Assembly: GCF_001306145.1 (NCBI RefSeq)
Contig: NZ_LGKO01000006.1
Coordinates: 62,001 to 126,000, forward strand
DNA length: 64,000 bases
Direction of reading: 5' to 3'
From: Thermanaerothrix daxensis
GTDB taxonomy: Bacteria > Chloroflexota > Anaerolineae > Anaerolineales > Anaerolineaceae
Below the pieces are notes generated by a model. That model ran no database searches. It was given only the letters and a program-made list of their open reading frames with translations, and was not told where the DNA came from. The position numbers were made by a program, and so were the translations under genes. Of the stretch, positions 7,855 through 16,420 are shown piece after piece. Each line of letters opens with the position of its first letter. The first letter of the stretch is position 1.

Positions 7855-9080
7855 GCGCGCGCCTGCTGCCGAAGCACCAGCAGGTCGCACAACTCGCGCA
7901 CCGCGCCGTGCCCCCCCGCACGGGTGAGGATGAGATCGGCGGCCCGCAGCACCTCCGGCTGAGCATCGGCCGGCGCCACCGCACACCCCACCAGCGGGAA
8001 GCAGGGCAGGTCGTTGATGTCGTTGCCCATGTAAACCACCTGCGCGGCCTCCAGCCCGCGCTCGGCCAGCACCTGGCGCAGCACCGTCGCCTTATCCCGA
8101 ATCCCCTGCAAAAAGGGCAGCCCTATCTTCCGACAGCGCGCCTCCACCACCGGGTTGGTCTCCGCCGAAAGCACCAGCGCCTGAATGCCCGCCGCAAAGA
8201 GCCGGTGCAGGCCGATGCTATCGGAGCGGTAGGCGGCCACAAACTCGTGCCCCTCGCCATCCACCCAGACGCGGTTATCGGTCATCACCCCGTCGAAATC
8301 AAACACCACCAGCGCCACCCGCTCGGGCAGAGGGCGGCGTGGGGTCGGCTGGACCATGTCCAGCCCGCCGAAGTAAACCAGCCACTCCGCGCGCTGCCAG
8401 TCGGCGGGGGTGTCAATATCTACCGTGTAGCGCGGGTCAATTTGCAGGGGCAGGATCACCGCCCCGCTCATGGAGTGCTTTTCCAGGATGGTGCTCGGGC
8501 GGATGGCATCAATGTGACCGGTCTGCCAGAAGACCGGCGGCAGGCTCTGGCGCGGCGCATTGTAGGGCTCGGGCACGCCGGGCAGGCTCAGCAGGGGCTG
8601 CAGGGCCCCGCTGTGGGGATCAATGCGCCACATTTTGAAAGGATTCTGCCCCGCGGGCACCACCCCACGCACCGAGTCGGCCTCCGGGTGGGCCAGCAGC
8701 AGGCGCACCGCGGCATCCACCAGCCCCCGCGGGCGCACCGGCGAGGTGGGGCGCAACTGCACCACCACCTGCGGCCGGTAGTTTTCCTGCTCGGCCAGCC
8801 AGCGCAAGGCGTGCTCAAAAACCGGCAGGTCGGTGGTTGCATCTTGCGCCAGTTCGGGCGGGCGTAGGAAGGGCGTCTCGGCGCCGTACGCCCGCGCCAC
8901 CTCGGCGATCTCGGCATCGTCCGTCGAGACAATCACCCGGGTGACCGTCTCGGCCTGGCGCGCCGCGGCAATGCTGTAGGCGATGAGCGGGTGCCCGGCA
9001 AACGGGCGGATGTTCTTGCGCGGGATGCCTTTGGAGCCTCCGCGCGCCGGGATGAGTGCAAGCACCTCGGGCGCTACCAT
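7851..9080 (-). CDS. Fused CMP-sugar synthetase and KdsC-type phosphatase
   Basis: About 409 residues in two enzymes. Residues 1-235 are a CMP-acylneuraminate/CMP-sugar cytidylyltransferase (LALIPARGGSKGIPRKNI nucleotide loop, LRPTSPVRP, and a TVDIDTPADW C-terminal motif). Residues 250-400 are a KdsC/YrbI-type HAD phosphatase (motif I VVFDFDGVMTDN, motif IV GNDINDLPCF). Together they could dephosphorylate a keto-sugar 9-phosphate and activate it with CTP. The start is ATG 9080, preceded by GGAGGGTGG; a GTG at 9089 is possible. It is the last gene of the glycan operon, overlapping the SDR gene by 7 bases. No NeuB/KdsA-like synthase is in the window, so the sugar (nonulosonate or Kdo-like) is undetermined. 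Confidence 0.88.
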   Translation of the reverse strand: MVAPEVLALIPARGGSKGIPRKNIRPFAGHPLIAYSIAAARQAETVTRVIVSTDDAEIAEVARAYGAETPFLRPPELAQDATTDLPVFEHALRWLAEQENYRPQVVVQLRPTSPVRPRGLVDAAVRLLLAHPEADSVRGVVPAGQNPFKMWRIDPHSGALQPLLSLPGVPEPYNAPRQSLPPVFWQTGHIDAIRPSTILEKHSMSGAVILPLQIDPRYTVDIDTPADWQRAEWLVYFGGLDMVQPTPRRPLPERVALVVFDFDGVMTDNRVWVDGEGHEFVAAYRSDSIGLHRLFAAGIQALVLSAETNPVVEARCRKIGLPFLQGIRDKATVLRQVLAERGLEAAQVVYMGNDINDLPCFPLVGCAVAPADAQPEVLRAADLILTRAGGHGAVRELCDLLVLRQQARA

Positions 9081-9907
9081 GCCGTCCACCCTCCGTCCAC
9101 AATCAGGTTTGCCCCCGTCATGTACGAAGAAGCATCCGAAGCCAGAAAGAGCAGCGCCCCGTTCATTTCGTCCTTGCGCGCCATGCGCCCCAGAATGGTG
9201 CGCGCGGCGTAATTGCGCACAAACTCCTCATCGTGCTGGTTATAAACCCCACCCGGCGTGAGCGCGTTCACCCGGATCTGCGTCCCGGCGTAGTAGGCGG
9301 CCAGGTACTTGGTGAAGCCCAGCACCCCCGCCTTGGTCACGGTGTAGTAAACCGGCTTGTAGCCCACGCGCTGCCCATCCGAACGCACGTAAATGCGCTG
9401 ATCGGGGCCGTTCAGCCCGTAGGTCGAGCAGATGTTGATGATGCTGCCCCGTCCGCCCTGCGCCAGCATGGGCTGCACACACGCCTGGGTGACCAGGAAA
9501 ACCCCGGTCAGGTTGACTGCCAGCGCCTGGTTCCACAGGTCCAGTGGAAAATCCTCGAAGCGCCCCGGGACGATGCCGCGTGCCAGCGCCTCCGGGTCGA
9601 ATTTGGGGTCCAGCGCGGCGCTGTTGACCAGCACATCCAGCCGCTCAAAATGCGCCAGGGTGGCTGCCACCAGGTCGCGCACCGACGCCGGGTCGGTCAC
9701 ATCCAGGCGCACGCCCTGCGCGGGGTAGCCCTGGGCGCGCAAATCCGCCGCCACGGCTTCTGCCGCCGCCGTTTGAATATCGGCCACCACCACCGCCGCC
9801 CCGGCCTCGGCCAGGGTGCGTGCAAATTCGCGCCCCAGCAGGCCCGCCCCGCCGGTGACCACGGCCACGCGGCCATCTAACCTGAACCGCTCCAAAATGG
9901 GGGTCAT
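9074..9907 (-). CDS. Short-chain dehydrogenase/reductase
   Basis: 277 residues. Classical SDR features: NAD(P) loop VVTGGAGLLGREFART (about 16-31), D-V-x-D region LDVTDPASV (about 69-77), NSAALD in place of NNAG, a Ser/Tyr/Lys catalytic set with YTVTKAG (Tyr about 187), and the C-terminal NLIVDGGWTAW. It reduces or epimerises a sugar or polyol in the cytosol; the substrate is unknown. It overlaps the upstream oxidoreductase gene by 4 bases (ATGA-type coupling) and the downstream cytidylyltransferase, so it most probably serves the same glycan precursor pathway. Confidence 0.88.
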   Translation of the reverse strand: MTPILERFRLDGRVAVVTGGAGLLGREFARTLAEAGAAVVVADIQTAAAEAVAADLRAQGYPAQGVRLDVTDPASVRDLVAATLAHFERLDVLVNSAALDPKFDPEALARGIVPGRFEDFPLDLWNQALAVNLTGVFLVTQACVQPMLAQGGRGSIINICSTYGLNGPDQRIYVRSDGQRVGYKPVYYTVTKAGVLGFTKYLAAYYAGTQIRVNALTPGGVYNQHDEEFVRNYAARTILGRMARKDEMNGALLFLASDASSYMTGANLIVDGGWTAW

Positions 9908-10926
9908 TGGCTTGCCTCCGTCATTGAAGTCAGAAACTCGCTCAGGCGCACCCGCCGCCCGCTGCGCGCCGCCTCGTGCGCCGCCAGCGCAATCGCCAGC
10001 GCCTGAATGCCGTCTTCCAGGGTGCAGTGGGGAGCTTCCTCCCCCGCCACCACCCGCCGGAAGTGGCGCAGTTCGTCCAAAAACAGATCGTTGCGCTCAA
10101 ACCCGCTCGGCGGGGTGTAGGTCTCCCAGGTTTCGGTGCTGGCGCGGTACACGCGGCAGGTGCCGTAGGTGTTATCCCAGCGGATCATGCCCGCCGTGCC
10201 GATGATTTCCAGGTGGTGGTTGGGCGGGCGCTGGAGGTAATCCAGGTGCACCTGGGCCAGCGCGCCCGATTGAAACTGCAGGCCAATATCTGCCGTATCT
10301 TCCACCGGGATGCCCAGATCGCCCAGCGTGGCCAGGTTGGCGCTGACGCTCTCCACCTCGCCCAACAGCCAGCGCAGGTAATCGAAGGGGTGACACAGGG
10401 TGAGCACCACCCCACCCCCCAGGTCGGGGCGGGCGGCGTAACTGCGGCGGTAATCCTCCCAGGGGTGCCAGCCCGGCAGGTACTCGCCCCAGTGGGCACG
10501 TGCGTGCACCGGGCGGCCGATGGCGCCCTCCTCCAGCCAGCGCTTGATGCGGCGCAGGCTGGGGTGGTAGCGAAACTGAAAGCCCACCAGCACGCGCACC
10601 CCACTCTGCTCCACCGCGGCGCGCAGGGCGCCGACCCCCGCCAGCGAGTGCGAAATGGGCTTTTCCAGCAGCAGGTGGCAGCCGCGCTGGGCCGCCGGGA
10701 TGGCCACCTCCAGGTGCAGAGCGGTCGGGTTGGCCACAATCACCGCATCCGGCCGGTGGGCCAGCGCCGCTTCCAGGTCCGTTTCCACCACGTAGTCCTT
10801 CAGTTCATCGGTGGGCAGGGTACTGCGCTGGGTGCGGTAGAAGATCAGATCCCGCTCCCCCAGCATGAGCAGGTTGCGAAAATGGCGCCGTCCGATGGAG
10901 CCAAAACCGGCAATCAGCACTCTCAT
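9904..10926 (-). CDS. Gfo/Idh/MocA family oxidoreductase
   Basis: About 340 residues from ATG 10926 (MRVLIAGFGSIGRRH); the frame stays open upstream but only as a shadow of the next gene. The N-terminal Rossmann fold has GFGSIG, DAVIVANPTALH and LLLEKPISHS, where the EKP lysine is the family catalytic residue. The C-terminal half has the HPFDYLRWL histidine motif of the substrate domain. Such NAD(P)-dependent enzymes oxidise or reduce nucleotide sugars or free sugars. Four-base overlaps on both sides show translational coupling in the glycan operon. Confidence 0.88.
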   Translation of the reverse strand: MRVLIAGFGSIGRRHFRNLLMLGERDLIFYRTQRSTLPTDELKDYVVETDLEAALAHRPDAVIVANPTALHLEVAIPAAQRGCHLLLEKPISHSLAGVGALRAAVEQSGVRVLVGFQFRYHPSLRRIKRWLEEGAIGRPVHARAHWGEYLPGWHPWEDYRRSYAARPDLGGGVVLTLCHPFDYLRWLLGEVESVSANLATLGDLGIPVEDTADIGLQFQSGALAQVHLDYLQRPPNHHLEIIGTAGMIRWDNTYGTCRVYRASTETWETYTPPSGFERNDLFLDELRHFRRVVAGEEAPHCTLEDGIQALAIALAAHEAARSGRRVRLSEFLTSMTEASQ

Positions 10927-12389
10927 TCCCAACCTCCTGCGGGGCGCTGCAACAGCGAAAACAGGAATTCGCCCGTACGCCGCCCCGCCGTGCCATCGGT
11001 GAAGGTGACCTCCTCGCGGATGAAGCGCTGCCGATTCTCGTGATCGGCCTGCGGGTTTTGCAGGTAGTGGTTGAGCGCCGCCGCCAATTCGCGCTCGTTC
11101 AGCGCCACCTTTCCCGCCCCCGAACGGCGGAAACGCAGGTGAGTGGGCCAGTTGCCGATCTTGGAAAGCGGCAGTGAGTACTTGCGCGGCACGTTCCAGC
11201 CGCCGGGCACATCCAGGCACACGCTGACAATGGGGCGGTCGTGAATGGCCGTCTCCACCACCATGGTCGAGTAAACCGTGGTAAACACATCCGCGTGCGC
11301 CATCATCGAGGCCTTTTCGGGCATGTCCTCGCCCGAGTAGTGCCCCAGTTCGCCCCCCAGCGGCACCGGCTCCACCACGTGCACGTGGGGCAGTTCACGC
11401 GCCAAGCGGCGGATCTTATCCGCCTCATCCCGGAAGAGTTTGACGTTCCAGAAGTGGTTGGGGTGCAGGCGCACCAACAACTGGGCCGGTTCGGCCAGCG
11501 CATCGCTGGCTACCAGGCGCGCCAGGGCCTCCACGTTCTGGTAGTTCGGCGAGAAGGACACGAAACTGCACGCGTAGGCAATCAATTTGCGCTGGGGGTC
11601 CAGGCCATGCAGGCGGAAGTACGCCTCGCGCGGGATCAGCCAGGTGCGGCGGAAGTAGCCATCGTAGGAGGGGATGCCCCCAATGTGCACCCGTTCGGGC
11701 GGCCAATCGGAGCCCAGCACCAGTTCGTCTTTCTGGATGGCCGACCAGCAGGTGATCCAATCCACCGGGGCGCCGGGCAGGCTGTAACTGCTGGGGTTGT
11801 CCCAGCCCACCACCACGGCAGCCGTGCGGATGCCGCGCGCCGCCGCCTCGCGCAGCAGGTAGCGATCCAGGCGCCAGCCCGGCGTGGCCGCCACCACCAG
11901 GTCGGGGTGGTAGCGCTCGAAGAGATCGGTGTACAGGCCGGGGGTGTAGCGCAATTGAGCGCGGCGCAGGGCCCGCCGTGCCGCCCGGCTGTGGCGCAGG
12001 GCCAGTACCGCCAGCAGGGCCAGGGGCAGGAAAAGGCGACGCCGGTTGCCCGATTCCACCATCACCTGGCGGATGTAACTATCGGTGGCACCGGTGTTGA
12101 TGCGCCGCGAACTGCCCACCCGGCGCAAAAAGCCCAGCCACCACTGCCATTCGCGGTCGTGCTGCTGCTCGTAGGCGCGCGCCTGAGCCAGACGCAGGCC
12201 CTCAAAGGTCAGGCCGGGGCGCCCGAAGCGCCGGGCCAGTTGTTCGGTCAGGCTGTCGTCGCTGAGCACAATCACCTCGGCCCCCGCCTCCAACAGGGTG
12301 GGGACCACATCGCTTTGCAGGAAGTACACCACGGCCAGGCCGTGATCAGCAGAGATAAAAATACGCGGTTTCTGTGGGTTCAGGGTCAT
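10923..12389 (-). CDS. GT-B-like glycosyltransferase or capsule-type transferase, unassigned
   Basis: 488 residues, soluble except for one hydrophobic patch (about 117-133, LFLPLALLAVLALRH). The N-terminal FISADHGLAVVYFLQSDVVPTLLEAGAEVIVLSDD and the C-terminal MMAHADVFTTVYSTMVVETAIHDRPIVSV have the shape of GT-B enzymes and CDP-glycerol-type glycerophosphotransferases, whose C-terminal motif places a His/Ser/Glu cluster near the donor phosphate. No exact family was recognised. Its position between two GT2 genes and sugar oxidoreductases supports a role in assembling the same surface glycan. Confidence 0.6.
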   Translation of the reverse strand: MTLNPQKPRIFISADHGLAVVYFLQSDVVPTLLEAGAEVIVLSDDSLTEQLARRFGRPGLTFEGLRLAQARAYEQQHDREWQWWLGFLRRVGSSRRINTGATDSYIRQVMVESGNRRRLFLPLALLAVLALRHSRAARRALRRAQLRYTPGLYTDLFERYHPDLVVAATPGWRLDRYLLREAAARGIRTAAVVVGWDNPSSYSLPGAPVDWITCWSAIQKDELVLGSDWPPERVHIGGIPSYDGYFRRTWLIPREAYFRLHGLDPQRKLIAYACSFVSFSPNYQNVEALARLVASDALAEPAQLLVRLHPNHFWNVKLFRDEADKIRRLARELPHVHVVEPVPLGGELGHYSGEDMPEKASMMAHADVFTTVYSTMVVETAIHDRPIVSVCLDVPGGWNVPRKYSLPLSKIGNWPTHLRFRRSGAGKVALNERELAAALNHYLQNPQADHENRQRFIREEVTFTDGTAGRRTGEFLFSLLQRPAGGWE

Positions 12390-13390
12390 CGCTCCGAATA
12401 AATTTCATACAGGGCATTATAAAGACGTAAAAAGTAGCGCCGCAAACGCGGCATGCGGGCCAGTTTGCCCAGCCAGCGCCGCGGCAAACTGCCCTCCACC
12501 GCCGGGGTGGGCAGCGCCGGGGGGGCCAGCGGCGTGCCGAGCACGGCCTCCACCTCGGGCTGGAGGTGCGCATCCACCGTATTGCCCATGTGCACCACCC
12601 AGGGCCGCAGGGTGGAAAGGTGCAGCCGTCCCAGTTCGTCAATGCGCTGGTTGAAGACCCGGTCTTCCTCCGGTGAAAGGCCGCGCGTAGCCGGCAAGGG
12701 TAAGACCTGGCGCAAGACCTCGCGCCGGGCCACGAACTGCATGTGCGAAGCGCCCAGCACCGCCGGCACGCCCTGGGCATTGCGCACCACCGGCAGGGGC
12801 GTGCGCAGGTAGCGCTGGCGCAGGTCCTCCGGGGCATTGATGCCGCGGCAGTACTCCTCCACCACCTCGGGGTCGGGGGTGTAGGCTTCCACCTGGTGCG
12901 GGGCAAAGAGGCGCCCCGCAGCCTGCCCCTCGCCGCGCAAAATATCAAAAAAGCAGGGCTGGGCGGTCACAATGCCGGCCTGGGGGAAGCCTTCCAGCAA
13001 CTCCCGGCTGGCCGGCCACCAGCCCCGCCGGAAGAACACATCCGCATCGGCATAACCGATGATCGGGTTGGGCATGGCCGCCAGAATCCAGTTCAGCGCC
13101 CCCGTCTTGCCCAGGTTGACCTCCGAGGTTACCAGCCAGCGAATCCAGCCCGCCGCCTGCATCTCGTGCAAAAACACCTTCACCTCGCGGCAACTGCCGT
13201 TATCGAAAACCAGCAGGTCAAAGGGCGCCTCGGTGTGGGCATGCAGGCTCAGCAGGTGCGCCTTTAAAATGGTCAGCCCGTGCTGAAAGTAGCCTTCCAG
13301 GTGGGGAATGAACACCAGCGAGGCCAGGCCCAGGGGCTGGGGGGAGTAAGCCGGAGTATCAATGCGAGCCGGGTTCTGACCGAGACGCAT
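12386..13390 (-). CDS. Glycosyltransferase family 2 protein
   Basis: 334 residues of GT-A fold. Conserved parts: LLVFDNGSCREVKVFL (about 58-73), EVNLGKTGALNWIL (about 88-101), and the D-x-D metal site IIGYADADVFF (about 109-119). There is no transmembrane tail; the C terminus is basic and aromatic. It transfers a sugar from a nucleotide donor to a glycan or protein acceptor. It is paralogous to the next gene upstream: both begin with the unusual MR(L/I)GQNPA sequence and share layout and length. It overlaps the downstream GT-B gene by 4 bases. Confidence 0.87.
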   Translation of the reverse strand: MRLGQNPARIDTPAYSPQPLGLASLVFIPHLEGYFQHGLTILKAHLLSLHAHTEAPFDLLVFDNGSCREVKVFLHEMQAAGWIRWLVTSEVNLGKTGALNWILAAMPNPIIGYADADVFFRRGWWPASRELLEGFPQAGIVTAQPCFFDILRGEGQAAGRLFAPHQVEAYTPDPEVVEEYCRGINAPEDLRQRYLRTPLPVVRNAQGVPAVLGASHMQFVARREVLRQVLPLPATRGLSPEEDRVFNQRIDELGRLHLSTLRPWVVHMGNTVDAHLQPEVEAVLGTPLAPPALPTPAVEGSLPRRWLGKLARMPRLRRYFLRLYNALYEIYSER

Positions 13391-13398
13391 GGCTTCCT

Positions 13399-14346
13399 CT
13401 AACGATCAAAGTACAGGCGGAAGATGGCATCGTGCAGGCTCAGCAGAGCCTTGCGCACGGGTGCCCAATCCCACACGCGCCACCGGCGCGCCGGGCCGGA
13501 TGCCGGAACTTCCGGACGGCGGATGCCGCGCAGGGTGTTGCTCATGTTCATCACGCGCGGCTCGGTCAGCATCAGGCGCAGGTAGCCGGCCTGATTCATG
13601 CGCTCATCCAGTTGCTTGACCTGCCCCATCGGGCGGTTCATGTCAAAGGGCAGAAACTCGGCCAGCACAGATTTGTAGGCCACAAACTGCCAGTGCGAGG
13701 CGCCCGCAATGGCGCTCACCCCGCGGTAGGTGATGCGGAAGCAGGTATCTTTCTCAAAATCCTGGCGGATGACCTCCGGCTCCTGACCCAGCGAGCGTGC
13801 AAACTCGAAGTAGGTCTCCCAGGGGATGAATTTGCCCTCCTCCACCCGGGCTTCGGGGTCGCTGCGCGCCCAGGCCAGGGTGTGGGTCAGGTACTCGGGC
13901 TTGGTGATGAAAGGCCGGCTGGTGACCATGCCCACGCGGGGGAAAGTTTCCAGCACGCGCACGCTCTCGCTCAGCCAGCCGGGGTAGAAAAGCACGTCGT
14001 TATCGGCGTAGGCAATGATCTCACCCGGCGCCCCGCTAAGGATGAGATTCCACGCCCCCCCTTTGCCCAGGTTCTTCTCCGAGAGCCACAGGTACTGGAT
14101 GCGCCCGGCGCGCTGCTCGCCCAGCAGGTAATCCTGCACCTCTGCACAACTGCCGTTATCAAACACCAGCAGATCGAACGGCAGGCCGGCCTCGTGGCGC
14201 ACCGACTCCAGGCAGGTACGCAGAACCTCCAGCATCTCGGCGTAAAAGCCGCTCAGGAAGGGAATGTAGTTGAGAATGGCCACGGTGATGCGCTCCGGGC
14301 GCGCCACCTCATGGACAAATTTGGCAGGGTTTTGACCAATGCGCAT
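13399..14346 (-). CDS. Glycosyltransferase family 2 protein, first gene of the glycan operon
   Basis: 315 residues from ATG 14346 (MRIGQNPAKFVHEV). The open frame continues upstream for over 1 kb only because it lies antisense to xseA. GT2 motifs: LLVFDNGSCAEVQDYL, SEKNLGKGGAWNLIL, and the D-x-D-like IIAYADNDVLFYPGWL. It has the same architecture and N-terminal MRIGQNPA as the neighbouring gene, indicating a tandem duplication. It is probably the promoter-proximal gene of the six-gene operon; a TAGAAT element lies at 14388-14393 without a clear -35. Confidence 0.87.
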   Translation of the reverse strand: MRIGQNPAKFVHEVARPERITVAILNYIPFLSGFYAEMLEVLRTCLESVRHEAGLPFDLLVFDNGSCAEVQDYLLGEQRAGRIQYLWLSEKNLGKGGAWNLILSGAPGEIIAYADNDVLFYPGWLSESVRVLETFPRVGMVTSRPFITKPEYLTHTLAWARSDPEARVEEGKFIPWETYFEFARSLGQEPEVIRQDFEKDTCFRITYRGVSAIAGASHWQFVAYKSVLAEFLPFDMNRPMGQVKQLDERMNQAGYLRLMLTEPRVMNMSNTLRGIRRPEVPASGPARRWRVWDWAPVRKALLSLHDAIFRLYFDR

Positions 14347-14416
14347 GTGCACTCCCGGCCCGCAAAAAGGCGACGGGCCGTCTTGTATTCTACCACACCC
14401 CGCCGCTCTCATTCCG

Positions 14417-14445
14417 TTGACAGTCGCGGGCGGGCAGGGTATCCT
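14417..14445 (+). promoter_or_regulatory. xseA promoter, apparently giving a (near-)leaderless mRNA
   Basis: TTGACA (14417-14422), a 17-base spacer, TATCCT (14440-14445). The expected start of transcription (about 14452) is only a few bases before the ATG at 14455, and no Shine-Dalgarno sequence is present. Confidence 0.65.
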
Positions 14446-14454
14446 TGAATCGCC

Positions 14455-15717
14455 ATGGTGTTGGAGCAGATCCCCCTCTTCCCGGCCCCGGCGCTGAGTG
14501 TGAGCGCCCTCACCCGGTACCTGCGCACCCTGCTGGAAAGCGATGCGCTCCTGCAAGATGTGTGGGTGCAGGGGGAGATCTCCAACCTCTCCCGCCCCAC
14601 CTCGGGCCACATTTACTTCACCCTCAAGGATGAATTCGCCGCCCTGCGCTGCGTCATCTGGCGCACGCACGCCCAGCGCCTGCGCGTGGCCCTGCAAAAC
14701 GGCCTGGCCATCGAAGCCCACGGCTACATCAGCCTGTACGAGCGCGACGGGCAGTACCAGTTGTACGTAGATGCCCTGCGCTTGGCCGGTGAGGGGGTAC
14801 TTTTTCAGGAATTCCTGCGCCTGAAGGCCCGCCTGGAAGCCGAGGGGCTGTTTGAAGCCGCGCGCAAGCGCCCCATCCCCGCCTTCCCCCAGCGCATTGG
14901 CCTGGTCACCTCGCCCACCGGCGCGGCGCTTCAGGACATGCTCAACATCATCCGCCGCCGCTACCCCCTGGTGGAGGTGGTGCTGGCGCCGGTCAGCGTG
15001 CAGGGGGAAGAAGCCGCCGGCGAGGTGGTGCGCGCCATTGCCGACCTGAACCGACGCGAACAGCCCAGCGTGATCATCGTGGCGCGCGGCGGGGGCACCC
15101 TGGAGGACCTGTGGGCCTTCAACGATGAGCGCGTGGTGCGCGCCATTGCCGCCTCTCAGGCCCCCGTCATCACCGGCATCGGCCACGAAACCGACTTCAC
15201 CCTGGCCGATTTTGCCGCCGACCTGCGCGCTCCCACTCCCTCGGCGGCGGCCATGCTGGCCACACCGGATGGAGACGAACTGCGCCAGCAGGTGCGCCAC
15301 CTGGCCCACCGCCTGGCCGGCGCCCTGGCGGCTCAGGTGCAGGAAAACGCCCGCCACCTGCTGCACCTGCGCCAGCGCCTGGAGCGCGCCTCGCCCCTGC
15401 GCCGTGTGGGCGAAGATCGCCAGCGCCTGGATTACCTGAGCACCTGGGCCGCCCACCACATGGCCGGCGCCCTGCGCCTGCGCCGCCTGCACCTGCAGGG
15501 CCTGCAGGCGCGCCTGGAGTCGCTCAACCCCCGCGCCGTACTGGCGCGCGGCTACGCCATCTTACAGCGCCCCGACGGCCGGACCGTCCAGCGGGTGAGC
15601 CAGGCCACCGCAGGTGAGGTTCTGCACGCCCACCTGGCCGATGGCTACCTGAGCACGCGGGTGGAATCCGTGCACCCCCGCCCCCCAACCGCCCCGGAAG
15701 GAGGTAACCATGCCTGA
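14455..15717 (+). CDS. xseA: Exodeoxyribonuclease VII large subunit
   Basis: 420 residues, usual length. N-terminal OB-fold (DVWVQGEISNLSRPTSGHIYFTLKD, about 32-60) binds ssDNA; the catalytic domain carries GLVTSPTGAALQDMLNII, VARGGGTLEDLWAFNDE and GIGHETDFTLADFAAD with the invariant Asp, Arg and His/Glu residues; a long coiled coil follows (270-370), and NPRAVLARGYAIL near the C terminus is the family hallmark. With XseB it degrades single-stranded DNA from both ends. The stop overlaps xseB by 8 bases. Confidence 0.96.
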   Translation: MVLEQIPLFPAPALSVSALTRYLRTLLESDALLQDVWVQGEISNLSRPTSGHIYFTLKDEFAALRCVIWRTHAQRLRVALQNGLAIEAHGYISLYERDGQYQLYVDALRLAGEGVLFQEFLRLKARLEAEGLFEAARKRPIPAFPQRIGLVTSPTGAALQDMLNIIRRRYPLVEVVLAPVSVQGEEAAGEVVRAIADLNRREQPSVIIVARGGGTLEDLWAFNDERVVRAIAASQAPVITGIGHETDFTLADFAADLRAPTPSAAAMLATPDGDELRQQVRHLAHRLAGALAAQVQENARHLLHLRQRLERASPLRRVGEDRQRLDYLSTWAAHHMAGALRLRRLHLQGLQARLESLNPRAVLARGYAILQRPDGRTVQRVSQATAGEVLHAHLADGYLSTRVESVHPRPPTAPEGGNHA

Positions 15718-15958
15718 GCCCTGGAAAACCGTGGAGTCCCTCTCCTACGAAGAGGCCTATGCCGAACTGGAGCAACTGGTGCAGCGCCTGGAAAGCGGCC
15801 AGCAATCGCTGGAAGAGGCCATCCGCCTGTTCGAGCGCGGGCAGGCGCTCATCCGCCACTGCCAGGCCCTGCTGGACCAGGCCGAACTGCGCGTGCGCGA
15901 ACTCGGCCCCAGCGCGGCGCCGGAAGGCGAACCCCCTGAGGAGGAGGTGGCGCCCTGA
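15710..15958 (+). CDS. xseB: Exodeoxyribonuclease VII small subunit
   Basis: 82 residues. SYEEAYAELEQLVQRLESGQQSLEEAIRLFERG is the standard two-helix XseB core that wraps the XseA coiled coil. AAGGAGG lies just upstream inside the end of xseA. The C-terminal 20 residues are acidic and Pro/Glu-rich. The gene is translationally coupled on both sides: 8-base overlap with xseA and ATGA with the DUF212 gene. Confidence 0.95.
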   Translation: MPEPWKTVESLSYEEAYAELEQLVQRLESGQQSLEEAIRLFERGQALIRHCQALLDQAELRVRELGPSAAPEGEPPEEEVAP

Positions 15959-16413
15959 TGGTGTGGAACGAACTGCTGGCCAATCGCCCCCTGCTGGCGG
16001 GTTTGCTGGCGCTCTGGCTGGCACAGTTTCTCAAAGTGCCGATTGACTACTGGGTCAACCGGCGCTGGAACTGGAACATGTGGTTCAGCATGGGGGGCAT
16101 GCCCTCCTCGCACGCCGCGCTGATGGTCGCCACCACGCTTTCGGTGGGGCTGTACTACGGATTTGACCACCCGGTCTTTGCGCTGGGGGTCGCCATCACC
16201 ATGATCGTGCTTTACGATGCTGCCGGAGTGCGCCGTCAGGCCGGGGTGCATGCCCAAAAATTGAATGTCCTCCTGCAAGAACTGTTCAGCGGACAACCCC
16301 TCTCGCAGGAGCGCCTCAAGGAAATGCTCGGCCACACCCCCCGCCAGGTGGCGGTGGGCAGCCTGCTCGGCGCGGCCATTGCGCTGGGTATGTGGTGGTT
16401 GTGGCGGCCCTGA
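15958..16413 (+). CDS. Divergent PAP2 (DUF212/YuiD) membrane protein
   Basis: 151 residues. It has the family pattern: LAQFLKVPIDYW near the N terminus, FSMGGMPSSHAALMVA (about 41-56; Ser-His corresponds to a PAP2 acid phosphatase active-site motif), YDAAGVRRQAGVHAQKLN (about 90-107), and LGHTPRQVAVGSLLGAAIAL at the end. About four membrane segments. It is probably a lipid-phosphate phosphatase, but activity in this divergent branch is not established. It starts on the xseB stop (ATGA), hence co-transcribed. Confidence 0.88.
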   Translation: MVWNELLANRPLLAGLLALWLAQFLKVPIDYWVNRRWNWNMWFSMGGMPSSHAALMVATTLSVGLYYGFDHPVFALGVAITMIVLYDAAGVRRQAGVHAQKLNVLLQELFSGQPLSQERLKEMLGHTPRQVAVGSLLGAAIALGMWWLWRP

Positions 16414-16420
16414 GGGTGGG

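Noticed and set aside
13399-15492. A 697-codon form of the first GT2 gene
   Set aside because: The N-terminal 380 codons are antisense to xseA; the GT2 paralogue begins with the same MRxGQNPA sequence, which fixes the start at 14346.
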